DNA of 64,000 bases from Bacteroidota bacterium (GCA_023429135.1 JAEYWD010000024.1:1-64000), one strand, 5' to 3'. Shown: positions 34,945 through 44,152, counted from the stretch's first letter. Program-made: numbers and translations. Notes: a model not told the origin generated them from the sequence alone.

Positions 34945-34993
34945 CTGAGCTTCGATTACGTCCGGTTACAATCCTGGCGCAGTCGAAGCTCAG
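34945..34993. repeat. Inverted repeat between convergent genes
   Basis: CTGAGCTTCGA (34945-34955) and its exact complement (34983-34993) enclose 27 bases in the 293-bp gap between convergent genes. The arm wording (GAGCTTCGA) resembles the GAGCCTGTCGAA arms at 39186-39240. It may end transcription from both sides but lacks a T tract. The rest of the gap shows no gene. Confidence 0.55.
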
Positions 34994-35004
34994 TCCATTT
35001 AGCG

Positions 35005-35766
35005 TTAATGCGAATAAGCCGGAGTATCAACCCAGTAACCCTGACGGTTGAAATGCTGGTGGAGTACATTTTCATGCTCCCTGGTTAGCACCTCGTCTTC
35101 ATTGTATTCCGGAACATTACGGATAGTTTCGCGCGATAAATCAACAAACACCTTCGATTCATCATAACTTATGCGGTCAATCCACTCGGTGGAAATCAGT
35201 ACCTTTCGTCCGGGTAGCCAGCTTTTGGTATCAAGAACGAGATATCGGATTGTCCAGGTATCGTCGTTTATTATAAAATCGTCCACGTGGCCAATTTCGC
35301 CGTCGATAGCCTGAAAATCGTAATCGAGAACTTCTTTTGAGCTTCTTAAGTTTGGATTCCACGAGTTCTCCTTGTTCTCATCTCTTTTCCACAGTTCGCG
35401 ATCGCGGATAATATAAGGATAGGAACCCCACATATTTGTGCTTCCCCAGTAATACGGTGTGCCATAATAAATGGTGTATTCTTCCTCATATTGCCTGGAA
35501 ACAGGCAGATCGGAATCATAGGCCGGACTGTCGGCTACCTGCTGCTTGGTTAAATTTACGTTTACCAGTTCCGATTCGTAGTCAACCGTCTGAATGAAGT
35601 AAGGTGAAATCAGCACCTGTTTGGAGTTAAACCAATTGCCTGTTTCCACTACCAGATACCTGATTGTCCAGAATCTGTCGTCGAAGAAAAATTCCTTAAC
35701 GCGTCCGATATCGGCATCCATGGCATTGATTTTATAACCTTTTAATGATTTTGATTTGATCAACAT
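35005..35766 (-). CDS. Two-domain PRC-barrel protein
   Basis: The 253-residue protein carries two PRC-barrel-like repeats (about 1-85 and 145-230), each with IGxVxxFxxDDxxWTIRYLVxxT followed by a KVLIS strand. A Tyr/Trp-rich linker lies between. PRC barrels occur in photosynthetic reaction centre H subunits and in RNA-processing and stress proteins; the role here is unknown. The start is fixed at 35766 by a strong GGAGGT sequence 6 nt upstream, rare in Bacteroidota, rather than the longer TTG form at 35787. Confidence 0.8.
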   Translation of the reverse strand: MLIKSKSLKGYKINAMDADIGRVKEFFFDDRFWTIRYLVVETGNWFNSKQVLISPYFIQTVDYESELVNVNLTKQQVADSPAYDSDLPVSRQYEEEYTIYYGTPYYWGSTNMWGSYPYIIRDRELWKRDENKENSWNPNLRSSKEVLDYDFQAIDGEIGHVDDFIINDDTWTIRYLVLDTKSWLPGRKVLISTEWIDRISYDESKVFVDLSRETIRNVPEYNEDEVLTREHENVLHQHFNRQGYWVDTPAYSH

Positions 35767-35816
35767 AATTACCTCCTTTTTTAACAATTGGATTGTAAAG
35801 TATCAGGTTAGACCTG

Positions 35817-35824
35817 CAAAACTA
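35817..35824 (-). promoter_or_regulatory. -7 promoter element (TAGTTTTG) for the PRC-barrel gene
   Basis: On the minus strand TAGTTTTG fits TAnnTTTG, 51 nt before the ATG at 35766. It would give a leader of about 45 nt that includes the strong Shine-Dalgarno sequence. Confidence 0.45.
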
Positions 35825-35878
35825 CAAACTTCGAAAAATAAATATGTTACATCAAATTGAATGAAAGTTGCATATTTC

Positions 35879-38140
35879 TCACATCGTAATAAATGGCTTC
35901 AAAAACTTTCCTGTATAAGAATTACTGCATTTTACAAGCTCTTCAGGCACTCCCTCAAAAATCAGTTCGCCTCCGTTTTTGCCTCCTTCGGGACCCATGT
36001 CGATAATCCAGTCGGCATATTTGATGATATCCAGGTTGTGTTCTATAATAACCACCGTATTGTTGTTCCGTACAAGCGATTTCACAATTTTGTAGAAATT
36101 ATCGATATCCGACATGTGAAGACCCGTTGTTGGTTCGTCCATAATGTAGATGTTGCTTTCGTTGCTAAGCTCGGAAGCAATTTTTAACCGCTGCGACTCA
36201 CCCCCCGAAAGGGTGCTGAGCGACTGGCCAAGTTTTAAATACCCTAAACCAACTTCCTGCAAAACTTTTAAATGCTTTTGAATTTTAGGAACTTTAAAGA
36301 ATTCGGATGCCTGATTGATGGTCATATCCAGCACTTCGGCAATGTTTTTCCCATGGTATTTCAATTCAAGCACCTCGGCATGGTAGCGTTTGCCCTCGCA
36401 TTCATCGCAAAGCGTTTTCACCGAATCGAGAAAGTGAAGTTCAAACGACAATACCCCCTGGCCATTGCATTTGTTGCAGGCCCCCTTTGAGTTAAAGCTG
36501 AAAAGAGAAGCCTCGGCTTTGGTAGCAGTCGAAAACTCTTTGCGGATGAAGTCGAACACGCCTATATACGTAGCCGCATTGGCTCTTGACGTTTTTCCAA
36601 TGGGCTGCTGGTCGATAATGATAGCCTCAGGATGCTGTTTTGCGAAGCATTCATGTATCAAACTGCTCTTTCCGCTTCCTGCAACGCCGGTTACACAGGT
36701 CAAAACCCCATTGGGTATTTTTACCGATACATTTTTCAGGTTATTGGCTGTGGCATTATTGATTTCGAAAAAGCTAACCGGCTGTTTGCGCGTATAATTG
36801 GCATGTGTATTCGCAAAGAGGTATTTTGCCGTAATGCTGCTGCTTTTCCCAAAACTTGCAGGTTCGCCATTGTAAACCACGGTGCCACCCTGCATTCCAG
36901 CCAGCGGACCAATATCTACAATCCACTCGGCCGAGCGGATAATGTCCGGATCGTGTTCCACCACAAAAACACTGTTTCCTTTTTCTTTCAGCCGGTTTAA
37001 AATGGTAAGGAGTTTTTGGGTATCGCGCGGGTGCAAGCCAATGGAAGGCTCGTCGAGCACGTAAAGCAGATCGGTTAAATTACAGTCGAGCTGCTTCGAC
37101 ATTTTTACACGTTGCGATTCGCCACCCGAAAGCGTACTTACGGGGCGTTCGAGCGATAAATAACCTACGCCGATTTCTATTAACTGGTCGAGCAGAAAAA
37201 GTGCTTTTCGTAAGATTGGCCTGGAAATTTCATCGTCGATATCCGAAAGAAACAGGCGCAGGTCCGACAGTTCCATCCTGCATACTTCTCCCATGGATAA
37301 ACCTTTTATTTTTGAACCTCTTGCACGATCATTCAGTCGGGTGCCGCCGCAATGTTCGCAGGGCTTATAGTTGAAATACTTTGTATAAGCATTTTTCTCG
37401 TCGTCGTCAGCTTCATCATCAGCTCTCAGTGTAACAGCATTTTCAAGCTTACGGGCAATGCCTTCGAAATTGCGGTTGTACGAGAGTTTTTGCTTCGCAT
37501 CCTTTACCGTAAAGGGTTCTGAATAAAGAAGAAGGTCTAGTTCATCTTCAGAAAAATCTTTTAATGGCTTTTGAGAGTCCACAACATTCAGGGTAACCAG
37601 TTCTTTCCAGAGAAAACCGCCGGGTTTGTAATGGGGGTGGGTTATACCGCCATCCTGTATCGATTTTTCCTTGTCGAGAAACAAAACCAGGTCTATTTTT
37701 ATTTGTTTACCGAGCCCGTGACATTGCTGGCACATTCCTTCGGGATGGTTAAACGAAAAATAAAACGAAGGCCCGATAAAAGGCTTTGCCAGCCTCGAAA
37801 ATAACAGCCGCAGATAAGTGTTGATTTCAGTAGCTGTGCCAACAGTACTCCGCAGGTTGTTACCCATCCGTTTCTGATCAATTACGATTGCCGTGGAAAG
37901 ATTGAGAATATCATCTACATCTGGGCGCGAGAGTTTAGGCATGCGGGTGCGGGCAAAGGTGGAGAATGTTTCGATAAGCTGTCGCTGGGCCTCCGTAAAA
38001 ATGGTATCGAACAGTAAAGAAGATTTACCTGAGCCCGAAACTCCTGTGAACACTACCAGTTTGTGTTTTGGAATTTCAATGTCGATGTTTTTCAGATTAT
38101 TGGTGTGGGCGTTTAATACAGAGATGGTGTGGTTGTTCAT
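35879..38140 (-). CDS. UvrA-like ABC ATPase lacking the UvrB-binding domain
   Basis: The 753-residue protein has two UvrA-type ABC halves: Walker A GVSGSGKSS and GVAGSGKSS, signature LSGGESQR in each, and zinc-finger pairs CQQCHGLG/CEHCGGTR and CNKCNGQG/CDECEG. True UvrA is about 940 residues; the UvrB-binding insertion after the first Walker A is absent. Such short paralogues are linked to drug resistance or DNA-damage tolerance rather than standard excision repair. The frame continues to 38251, but a -7 element at 38176-38183 lies inside that stretch, so ATG 38140 is taken. An AraC regulator lies just upstream. Confidence 0.88.
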   Translation of the reverse strand: MNNHTISVLNAHTNNLKNIDIEIPKHKLVVFTGVSGSGKSSLLFDTIFTEAQRQLIETFSTFARTRMPKLSRPDVDDILNLSTAIVIDQKRMGNNLRSTVGTATEINTYLRLLFSRLAKPFIGPSFYFSFNHPEGMCQQCHGLGKQIKIDLVLFLDKEKSIQDGGITHPHYKPGGFLWKELVTLNVVDSQKPLKDFSEDELDLLLYSEPFTVKDAKQKLSYNRNFEGIARKLENAVTLRADDEADDDEKNAYTKYFNYKPCEHCGGTRLNDRARGSKIKGLSMGEVCRMELSDLRLFLSDIDDEISRPILRKALFLLDQLIEIGVGYLSLERPVSTLSGGESQRVKMSKQLDCNLTDLLYVLDEPSIGLHPRDTQKLLTILNRLKEKGNSVFVVEHDPDIIRSAEWIVDIGPLAGMQGGTVVYNGEPASFGKSSSITAKYLFANTHANYTRKQPVSFFEINNATANNLKNVSVKIPNGVLTCVTGVAGSGKSSLIHECFAKQHPEAIIIDQQPIGKTSRANAATYIGVFDFIRKEFSTATKAEASLFSFNSKGACNKCNGQGVLSFELHFLDSVKTLCDECEGKRYHAEVLELKYHGKNIAEVLDMTINQASEFFKVPKIQKHLKVLQEVGLGYLKLGQSLSTLSGGESQRLKIASELSNESNIYIMDEPTTGLHMSDIDNFYKIVKSLVRNNNTVVIIEHNLDIIKYADWIIDMGPEGGKNGGELIFEGVPEELVKCSNSYTGKFLKPFITM

Positions 38141-38175
38141 ATTTTGTGAGTTTAATTGTTTTGCAGAAATTGCGG

Positions 38176-38183
38176 CAAAACTA
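38176..38183 (-). promoter_or_regulatory. -7 promoter element (TAGTTTTG) for the UvrA-like gene
   Basis: On the minus strand TAGTTTTG matches TAnnTTTG, 36 nt before the ATG at 38140 and after the AraC stop. It rules out the longer reading frame. Confidence 0.5.
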
Positions 38184-38226
38184 TCTTTTGGATTAAACAG
38201 ATAATTGTAAAAAAGCGACAAAACGA

Positions 38227-39033
38227 TTATGCAAAATAATCCGCCCGGCACGGTCCAAGTGCAAAGAATTCGCCGGGAGAATAACCCGAGAGGCTTTTGA
38301 AGTCCTTTATAAAATGCGCCTGATCGAAGTACCCGTTGTCGTACGAGAGTTGAGTAAGAGGTTTATTACCGGAATTCGAAAAATGCTGGATAATTCCCTG
38401 GAAACGTACAATGCGGATAAATTGCTTTGGTGTTTTTCCAAGGTATTGCGAAAACTTCCGCTCAAGCGATTTATTGGTAAGCAATAGAGATTTGGACAGA
38501 TCGGATGCTTTTATCTGGCCTTTCGACTGGTTGATTAACGCAATTCCTTTTTTTAATAACAGGAGGTCGTTGTCTTTACTTGGTTTGAAACACTTTATCA
38601 GGAAATTTTCGATAAACCGGATTCGTTCTTCCAATAAGAAACTGCTGCCAAGTTGCTCTTCAACCTCCTTCATTGGCCTGTTGTAAATATCCAGCAGGTT
38701 AACACTTGAATCCTCAATTTCCGACAAAGGAAACCTTAAAAAATGAGAAGCAGCGCAGGGATAGAATGTAACGGCAATAACTCCCGCTTCGCCCTGAGTC
38801 GAAACATCAAAATAATTGCTGCTGATACCACTTGCCAGCGATTGGGGTTGAGGAACCTTGAGGCTGTTATTTTTAACCACAAAAGGTTTCCTGAAATGAA
38901 ACATCCATTCGATATTTCCGGTAGGAATAACTCTTTCGCACACTTCGTCATCCGAATCGGCAGCCTCGAGTACCCAATACTGTTTGATATAAGGCGCCAG
39001 AAAGTCAGAAGGTTTTATGAATTGAAAATGCAT
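38227..39033 (-). CDS. AraC-family transcriptional regulator
   Basis: The 268-residue protein has an N-terminal sensing region beginning MHFQFIKPSDFLAPYIKQYW, as in AraC proteins with a DUF6597-type domain, and a C-terminal AraC pair of helix-turn-helices (LSKSLLLTNKSLERKFSQYLG; LTQLSYDNGYFDQAHFIKDF). It lies 86 bp upstream of the UvrA-like gene in the same direction and may control it. A TAnnTTTG box lies 20 nt before its ATG. Confidence 0.9.
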   Translation of the reverse strand: MHFQFIKPSDFLAPYIKQYWVLEAADSDDEVCERVIPTGNIEWMFHFRKPFVVKNNSLKVPQPQSLASGISSNYFDVSTQGEAGVIAVTFYPCAASHFLRFPLSEIEDSSVNLLDIYNRPMKEVEEQLGSSFLLEERIRFIENFLIKCFKPSKDNDLLLLKKGIALINQSKGQIKASDLSKSLLLTNKSLERKFSQYLGKTPKQFIRIVRFQGIIQHFSNSGNKPLTQLSYDNGYFDQAHFIKDFKSLSGYSPGEFFALGPCRADYFA

Positions 39034-39052
39034 GGATGGAGTTTTAGAGTTT

Positions 39053-39060
39053 CAAAGTTA
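39053..39060 (-). promoter_or_regulatory. -7 promoter element (TAACTTTG) for the AraC gene
   Basis: On the minus strand TAACTTTG is a full TAnnTTTG match, 20 nt before the AraC start. Confidence 0.5.
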
Positions 39061-39151
39061 GAAATTATCCTGCAAATAGACGATAGTGTTTCGATGGATG
39101 TAATTTCATAAGGAAGCAAAAGCCAGGCAGTAGACGGTTTTGGCTATTGAA

Positions 39152-39269
39152 AAAAGAGGCTGTGTAATTAGTCTATAACCGGAGGTTGAGCCTGTCGAAA
39201 CCTCATTGTAAATCAATAAGATTACACTTCGACAGGCTCAGTGTCCGGCACTTTTACACAACCTCTTTT
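39152..39269. repeat. 118-bp imperfect inverted-repeat element
   Basis: The outer arms (39152-39167 and 39254-39269) pair over 16 bases with one mismatch. The inner arms TGAGCCTGTCGAA (39187-39199) and its complement (39228-39240) pair perfectly. The element has a long-hairpin shape like a small MITE or REP-type dimer, or a bidirectional terminator. It fills most of the 330-bp gap between 39034 and 39363; no gene is seen there. Confidence 0.65.
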
Positions 39270-39363
39270 GTTTGGGATTGTAACCCTTTTGTCGGGTTGC
39301 GGCGACGACCCATTATGTCTGCAAATGTTATATTATCAATAATTTATCGAATATGATCAAACT

Positions 39364-39606
39364 TTAATCTTCGCACCAAACATATATTTCGGCGTAAAAG
39401 TCATTGTTGTTGTGCCTATATTCGACTGATTGGACTGTACCGCGGATACCTGTCCAACAATATGCCGATTTATGGATATGCCGGATTTCTTCTTCTTTTA
39501 GAATATCCACCACATTAAACCACTCATCTATCCGAGGAATAAAGGGCAAATCTGTCCAACATTCGGTATCCGTCGTTTCGGTAGAGAATACTAATTTTGT
39601 TTTCAT
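39364..39606 (-). CDS. Small hypothetical protein
   Basis: The 80-residue acidic protein contains paired Trp/Cys residues (ECWTDLPFIPRIDEWF, AYCWTG, EIYVWCED). It reads like a compact beta-rich cytosolic protein, without signal or membrane segment. I do not recognise a family. Its ATG and composition look genuine. It stands alone between two repeat elements. Confidence 0.55.
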   Translation of the reverse strand: MKTKLVFSTETTDTECWTDLPFIPRIDEWFNVVDILKEEEIRHIHKSAYCWTGIRGTVQSVEYRHNNNDFYAEIYVWCED

Positions 39607-39651
39607 GTCTTTTATTACTTCATTCTAACCTATTTAATTCACAAATTAAAA

Positions 39652-39762
39652 CACCTCACCCTAAATCCCTCTTCTCCAAGGAGAGGGATTTTGAGGAGCT
39701 GCGAATTTAAGTTTGTGCGTTCTTTCTCCCCTCTCTTTCAGGAGAGGCTGGGGGTGAGGTTG
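39652..39762. repeat. CTCACCC-type inverted repeat element
   Basis: The outer arms CCTCACCC and GGGTGAGG (39654-39661 and 39752-39759) enclose two internal hairpins (AAATCCCTC/GAGGGATTT at 39663-39691; CCTCTC/GAGAGG near 39730-39747). The wording matches the trpG-trpD repeat at 2181-2220. It is a dispersed intergenic element 9 bp beyond the glgP stop. Confidence 0.6.
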
Positions 39763-39770
39763 TTAAGATT

Positions 39771-42281
39771 TTATGAATTATGCATCCTAAAAGGCTTTAC
39801 TTTCCATATTTTTTCGCAATAATCCATGATAGACCGGTCGCTTGAGAATTTGCCTATTCTGGCAACATTCAGGATTGCCTTTTTATTCCAATCCACTGTA
39901 TCTTTCCAGGTAAGCGATACCCGTTCCTGGCAACTTATATAAAGCGGATAATCGGCCAGGAGCAGATAGGGATCGTGCCATAACAGGTTCTCAACAATGG
40001 GTTTAAACAGAGTGACATCGCCTTTCGACAAGAGTCCGGAGCTTATCAGGTCAATAACTCTACCCAACTCTTCGTTATGGCTATAGATAAAGTACGGAGA
40101 ATAGCCGTTTTGTCTGGTTTCTTCCACCTGATTGGTGGTAAGGCCGAAAAGGAAGAAATTATCTTCTCCTACCTCGTTTCGTATTTCAATATTGGCGCCA
40201 TCTAGCGTTCCTATGGTAAGGGCTCCGTTCATGGCAAATTTCATGTTGCCTGTGCCGCTGGCCTCCTTGCCTGCTGTTGATATTTGCTCCGACAGATCGG
40301 CTGCCGGATAAATGCGTTGCGCATTGGTTACATTAAAATTAGGGAAGAAAACAACCTTAAGTCTGTCATTGACATCCGGGTCGTTATTCACCAGGTCGGC
40401 AACAGCATTTATAAGCTTTATTATGAGCTTGGCCATAAAATAGCCGGGAGCAGCTTTACCTCCGAAAATAAATGTGCGAGGGGTAATGTCTGCTGATGGA
40501 TTATTCTTGATACGCAGATAGAGCGTAAGGATGTGTAAAACATTTAAATGCTGCCGTTTATATTCATGAATACGTTTTACCTGAATATCGAATAAAGAAG
40601 AGGGATCTACGCTAACACCTGTTTTTTCTTTAATAACAGATGCAAGATGTATTTTATTTGTGAGTTTTACTTTTCTAAATTGCTCTGCAAAGGCCGGATT
40701 GTTTGCAAATGGCTCCAATTTACGGAGCTCATCGAGTTTTGCAGGCCAGTTGTTGCCAATTGTATCCGAAATAAGTGCGCTTAAACCGGGATTGCTTAAA
40801 ATCATGAACCGGCGTGGGCTAACACCATTGGTTATATTATGGAAACGTTTGGGATACATTTCTACCCAATCGGGTAGTACCTGTTTTTTGAGTAGTTCGG
40901 TATGAAGAGCCGCCACACCGTTAATAGCATAACTTCCGGCGCAGGCAAGGTTAGCCATGCGGATATACTTTTCACCGGCTTCGTCGATGATTGACAGTCT
41001 GGATAATTTTCCTGTGTCGCCTGGATATAGTTTCTCAACTTCCTCCAGAAACCGGAAATTTATTTGGTAGATAATATCGAGCAACCGGGGAATTAAATAT
41101 TTAAATAGACCAACAGGCCACTTCTCCAGCGCTTCAGGCAGAAGCGTGTGATTGGTATAGCTGAAAGTTCTGCTGGTAGTTTCCCAGGCTGTTTCCCATT
41201 CCAGTTCATGAACATCCAAAAGTATCCGCATTAATTCAGCTATGGCCACAGCAGGATGCGTATCGTTAAGCTGAATGGCAAAACGTTTGTGAAAGTCCTG
41301 AGGTTGCCCTCCGTGCCTGAGATGCATGCGCATCATATCCTGAAGGGAGCACGATACGAAAAAGTATTGCTGTTTGAGTCGCAGCTTTTTCCCATCGAGC
41401 ATTTCATCGTTAGGATACAATACTTTGCTGATGTTTTCTGACTTCACGTTATTTTCAACAGCTTTATAGTAATCGCCCCGGTTGAACGAAGAAAAATCGA
41501 ACGATTCCACCGCTTCCGATTTCCACAAGCGAAGAAAATTGCAGGAAGAAACCCTGTACCCCATTTCGGGAGTATCGCACGGTATGCCTTTAACCATATA
41601 ATCGGGGACCCACCTGAAGTGTGTGCCTTCACTATCGGTGAACGATTCGGTATACCCTCCAAAGTTAACATTTACCGAGAGCTCCGGCCTGGCTATTTCC
41701 CACGGGTTTCCTTTACGCAGCCATTTATCGGTTTTTTCAACCTGCCAACCGTCAACTATTTGTTGGTCGAAGATGCCGAATTCGTATCTTATACCATATC
41801 CAATGGCAGGTATACCAAGAGAAGACATTGAATCGATGTAACACGCCGCCAGACGTCCCAAACCGCCATTGCCAAGACCGGGTTCTTCCTCCTGAGCTAT
41901 TACCTGATCGAAATCGAACCCTATTTCGGTAACGGCCTGTTTCATTTCGTTGTAAATATTCAGATCAATAAGGTTGGCTCCCAATTGTGGACCAATAAGG
42001 AATTCGGCTGAGAGATAGCTTATAATTTTTGCATTTTTATTTTCCAACACAGCATCCATGTTTGTGAGTTCTCTTAACTTGATTCTATCGCGAACAGCAT
42101 ATGATGCAGCCATATATACGTCGTTTAAAGAAGCATTTCCCGGATTTCTGCCCTGCTGGTAAAAGAGAATTTCAATAACGGCAGCCTTTAAAGAAACTAC
42201 ATCCATGCCTGTTCGCACCTTGTTTTTTGCGGTGGGAATGCTTTGAATAGTATTATTGCTTGTCTGATCTTTTTTTGTCAT
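39771..42281 (-). CDS. glgP: Glycogen/alpha-glucan phosphorylase
   Basis: The 836-residue GT35 enzyme releases glucose-1-phosphate from glycogen or maltodextrins. EPGLGNGGLGRLAACY, RIHEYKRQHLN and the PLP site EASGTGNMKFAMNGA identify it. Length fits the classical full-size phosphorylase with little N-terminal regulatory extension. It follows the STAS-like gene by 33 nt on the same strand and may be read from the same transcript. No other glycogen genes are in the window. Confidence 0.95.
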   Translation of the reverse strand: MTKKDQTSNNTIQSIPTAKNKVRTGMDVVSLKAAVIEILFYQQGRNPGNASLNDVYMAASYAVRDRIKLRELTNMDAVLENKNAKIISYLSAEFLIGPQLGANLIDLNIYNEMKQAVTEIGFDFDQVIAQEEEPGLGNGGLGRLAACYIDSMSSLGIPAIGYGIRYEFGIFDQQIVDGWQVEKTDKWLRKGNPWEIARPELSVNVNFGGYTESFTDSEGTHFRWVPDYMVKGIPCDTPEMGYRVSSCNFLRLWKSEAVESFDFSSFNRGDYYKAVENNVKSENISKVLYPNDEMLDGKKLRLKQQYFFVSCSLQDMMRMHLRHGGQPQDFHKRFAIQLNDTHPAVAIAELMRILLDVHELEWETAWETTSRTFSYTNHTLLPEALEKWPVGLFKYLIPRLLDIIYQINFRFLEEVEKLYPGDTGKLSRLSIIDEAGEKYIRMANLACAGSYAINGVAALHTELLKKQVLPDWVEMYPKRFHNITNGVSPRRFMILSNPGLSALISDTIGNNWPAKLDELRKLEPFANNPAFAEQFRKVKLTNKIHLASVIKEKTGVSVDPSSLFDIQVKRIHEYKRQHLNVLHILTLYLRIKNNPSADITPRTFIFGGKAAPGYFMAKLIIKLINAVADLVNNDPDVNDRLKVVFFPNFNVTNAQRIYPAADLSEQISTAGKEASGTGNMKFAMNGALTIGTLDGANIEIRNEVGEDNFFLFGLTTNQVEETRQNGYSPYFIYSHNEELGRVIDLISSGLLSKGDVTLFKPIVENLLWHDPYLLLADYPLYISCQERVSLTWKDTVDWNKKAILNVARIGKFSSDRSIMDYCEKIWKVKPFRMHNS

Positions 42282-42314
42282 AAGAGTTAGGTTTTTAAAG
42301 TGCTTAAATAATTT

Positions 42315-42722
42315 TTAATTTGTTGGAATTGCAAGGGAAAGCCAGGACTCTCCTTGTTCCCGTGTATTGAAAATATTTGTTGTTATATCAAAAAGAGAGA
42401 TAGTTTCAATTAGCTTTGAAAATTGAAAAGCCCCAAGCTGATCTGCATTTAGGATCATACCGACTTGTTCAATTTCGCATTTTTCAAACTGCTTTTTGAT
42501 TTGTTGCATCGATTTGTCCATGATGGGATAGCCAAAATCCAGTGCATCGATATACAAAACCTTTGATTTGAATACTTCGGCTGTGCTGCACAAGGTATCC
42601 ATACATTCCAGAAATTCCCATTCGGAGAGGTGTACGCTGGCCTTATACCAACATTGGTAAATAATATTGCCGGAAGCTGAACACGCAATTTCTGAGAATT
42701 CATTTTTTATTATACTTTTCAT
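42315..42722 (-). CDS. STAS/SpoIIAA-like small protein, paralogue A
   Basis: The 135-residue cytosolic protein is clearly related to the product at 57202-57621. Shared features include SEWEFLE against SQWEFIE, LYIDALDFGYPI against LYIDAFDFCYPI, QVGMILNADQLGAF against QVGIVISSDLLGQF, and FNTREQGESW against FNTREDGEYW. The alternating strand-helix pattern ending in FNTREQGESWL resembles STAS/SEC14-like (SpoIIAA-type) domains, a tentative call. It lies between the ICMT-like gene (5 nt upstream) and glgP. ATG 42722 is preferred to TTG 42731. Confidence 0.6.
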   Translation of the reverse strand: MKSIIKNEFSEIACSASGNIIYQCWYKASVHLSEWEFLECMDTLCSTAEVFKSKVLYIDALDFGYPIMDKSMQQIKKQFEKCEIEQVGMILNADQLGAFQFSKLIETISLFDITTNIFNTREQGESWLSLAIPTN

Positions 42723-42727
42723 TATTA

Positions 42728-43402
42728 TCAAAGTTTTTTCTCCTTTTTGAGCAACTTAACGTAAAGATAAATAATCAGCAACGGACTGAATATGAATAAC
42801 AATACACGCCATGAAATAAGATGCTGATACCACAAAAGCAGCAAAATACCGGAGAAGTACAAAAATAGGGAATTATGTTCTTTATTGATAACTCTTTTAA
42901 AGTCGAAACGATGACCTGAGAAGGCATTTTTTAACCGGGATAATTTTGGTAATAAAGCATTGGCGAAGCTTTTATATGCCTCAAATTGTCCTCCAAATTT
43001 TGTTAGTAAGAAATCTTCCTCAGCCCTGATTATTGCAATATAAAAAAGAACAAACAGAGAAGAAAATAAAGTTAAAAACAACAGGGAATTGGCAAATAAG
43101 CCAAACCCTATAATTAGCAATATGTTGCCCAGATACATAGGATTACGGCATATCTGGTAAACCCCTCCTGTCACCAGGGTGTCGGCATGGATTTGCCTTT
43201 TATTGCCTCCTCTGACAATATAAACAAGCCCAATTGTTACGCCTCTAGTTACAATACCAAGAGCAATAAAAAGGGAACCAGAAATTATTGACCACCTGTA
43301 ATCTGGAGAAATTGGTAGAGAGGGAATAAACAGCGCTGCATAAAAGACCGGAAACAAAATGTTTCTGTAATGAAAAAGCCAGTTTCCAAATTTGACTAAC
43401 AT
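42728..43402 (-). CDS. ICMT/PEMT-like membrane methyltransferase
   Basis: The 224-residue protein has about six membrane helices and the isoprenylcysteine carboxyl methyltransferase-like signature: GGVYQICRNPMYLGNILLI, then RAEEDFLLTKFGGQFEAY. Bacterial members methylate lipids or small molecules with SAM, with the substrate usually unknown. It is sandwiched between the CmoA-like and STAS-like genes with an 18-nt gap and a 5-nt gap, in one operon. Confidence 0.82.
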   Translation of the reverse strand: MLVKFGNWLFHYRNILFPVFYAALFIPSLPISPDYRWSIISGSLFIALGIVTRGVTIGLVYIVRGGNKRQIHADTLVTGGVYQICRNPMYLGNILLIIGFGLFANSLLFLTLFSSLFVLFYIAIIRAEEDFLLTKFGGQFEAYKSFANALLPKLSRLKNAFSGHRFDFKRVINKEHNSLFLYFSGILLLLWYQHLISWRVLLFIFSPLLIIYLYVKLLKKEKKL

Positions 43403-43420
43403 AAGTTGAAGGTTTAAAAG

Positions 43421-44152
43421 TTATGAGTTTTTTAAGGCCACCATGCCAGCAAAATTGTACCATTTAAAAAAAGTCTCGCAGGAATTAAACCCCGAATCTT
43501 TAAGCAATAGAATATCTTCACTCAATTTGTATGGGATTAAAATATTTTCCAGGGCTTCTCTTTTTTGGGCAATCTCCATTTCGTCGTAATAATTCCGACG
43601 TTTGAAGTTGTAATAGAGCTTAATAAACTGCCTGTTAAACTCTGAATCTTCACCAAGCACCTTTTCGACAAGAATAAGACATCCTCCGGAATTTAGCTGA
43701 TTATAAACCGACTGCAACAACCTTAGCCGGTTTATTGGCCGGACAAATTGCAGCGTAAGACACATAATAACTACTGAGGCATTACGTATTTCCACCTTTT
43801 TATTTAAATCGGCATTGTATAGACTGTAGGGATGCATTATACCGGATTGGTTCAGATTTTTACGGCAGCTTTCCAGCATTTCTTCAGATTCGTCAATGCC
43901 TACAAACTGAATGGACTGATCAAGAACCGTATTGAGAGATAAAAATGAGGTTCCTGTAGAACAACCTAGGTCGTAAACGGATGTTCCTAGTTGAGCATAA
44001 TCAACCGCAATCTCTGTAATCATTCGTTGCATTTCGAGATAAAAAGGAACGGAACGAACAACCATATCGTCAAATACTTTAACAACCGCAGCATCAAACC
44101 GGAAGTCGGTTGATTTTAGCTTCGGTTCTTTAAAAATTTTATCTGTTTCCAT
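43421..44152 (-). CDS. CmoA-like carboxy-SAM synthase
   Basis: The 243-residue class I methyltransferase fold matches CmoA in detail: RFDAAVVKVFDDMVVRSVP, VYDLGCSTGT, TLQFVRP, FKRRNYYDEMEIAQKR with Arg198 at the place of E. coli Arg199, which binds the prephenate-derived carboxylate, and WYNFAGMVALK at the end. CmoA makes carboxy-S-adenosylmethionine from SAM and prephenate for tRNA wobble modification by CmoB. No cmoB is nearby. The neighbours are an LpxL-like acyltransferase and an ICMT-like membrane enzyme, so use outside tRNA is possible. Confidence 0.8.
   Translation of the reverse strand: METDKIFKEPKLKSTDFRFDAAVVKVFDDMVVRSVPFYLEMQRMITEIAVDYAQLGTSVYDLGCSTGTSFLSLNTVLDQSIQFVGIDESEEMLESCRKNLNQSGIMHPYSLYNADLNKKVEIRNASVVIMCLTLQFVRPINRLRLLQSVYNQLNSGGCLILVEKVLGEDSEFNRQFIKLYYNFKRRNYYDEMEIAQKREALENILIPYKLSEDILLLKDSGFNSCETFFKWYNFAGMVALKNS

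Noticed and set aside
38141..38251. N-terminal extension of the UvrA-like protein
   Set aside because: It overlaps the AraC 3' end and contains a TAnnTTTG promoter element, so it is unlikely to be translated.
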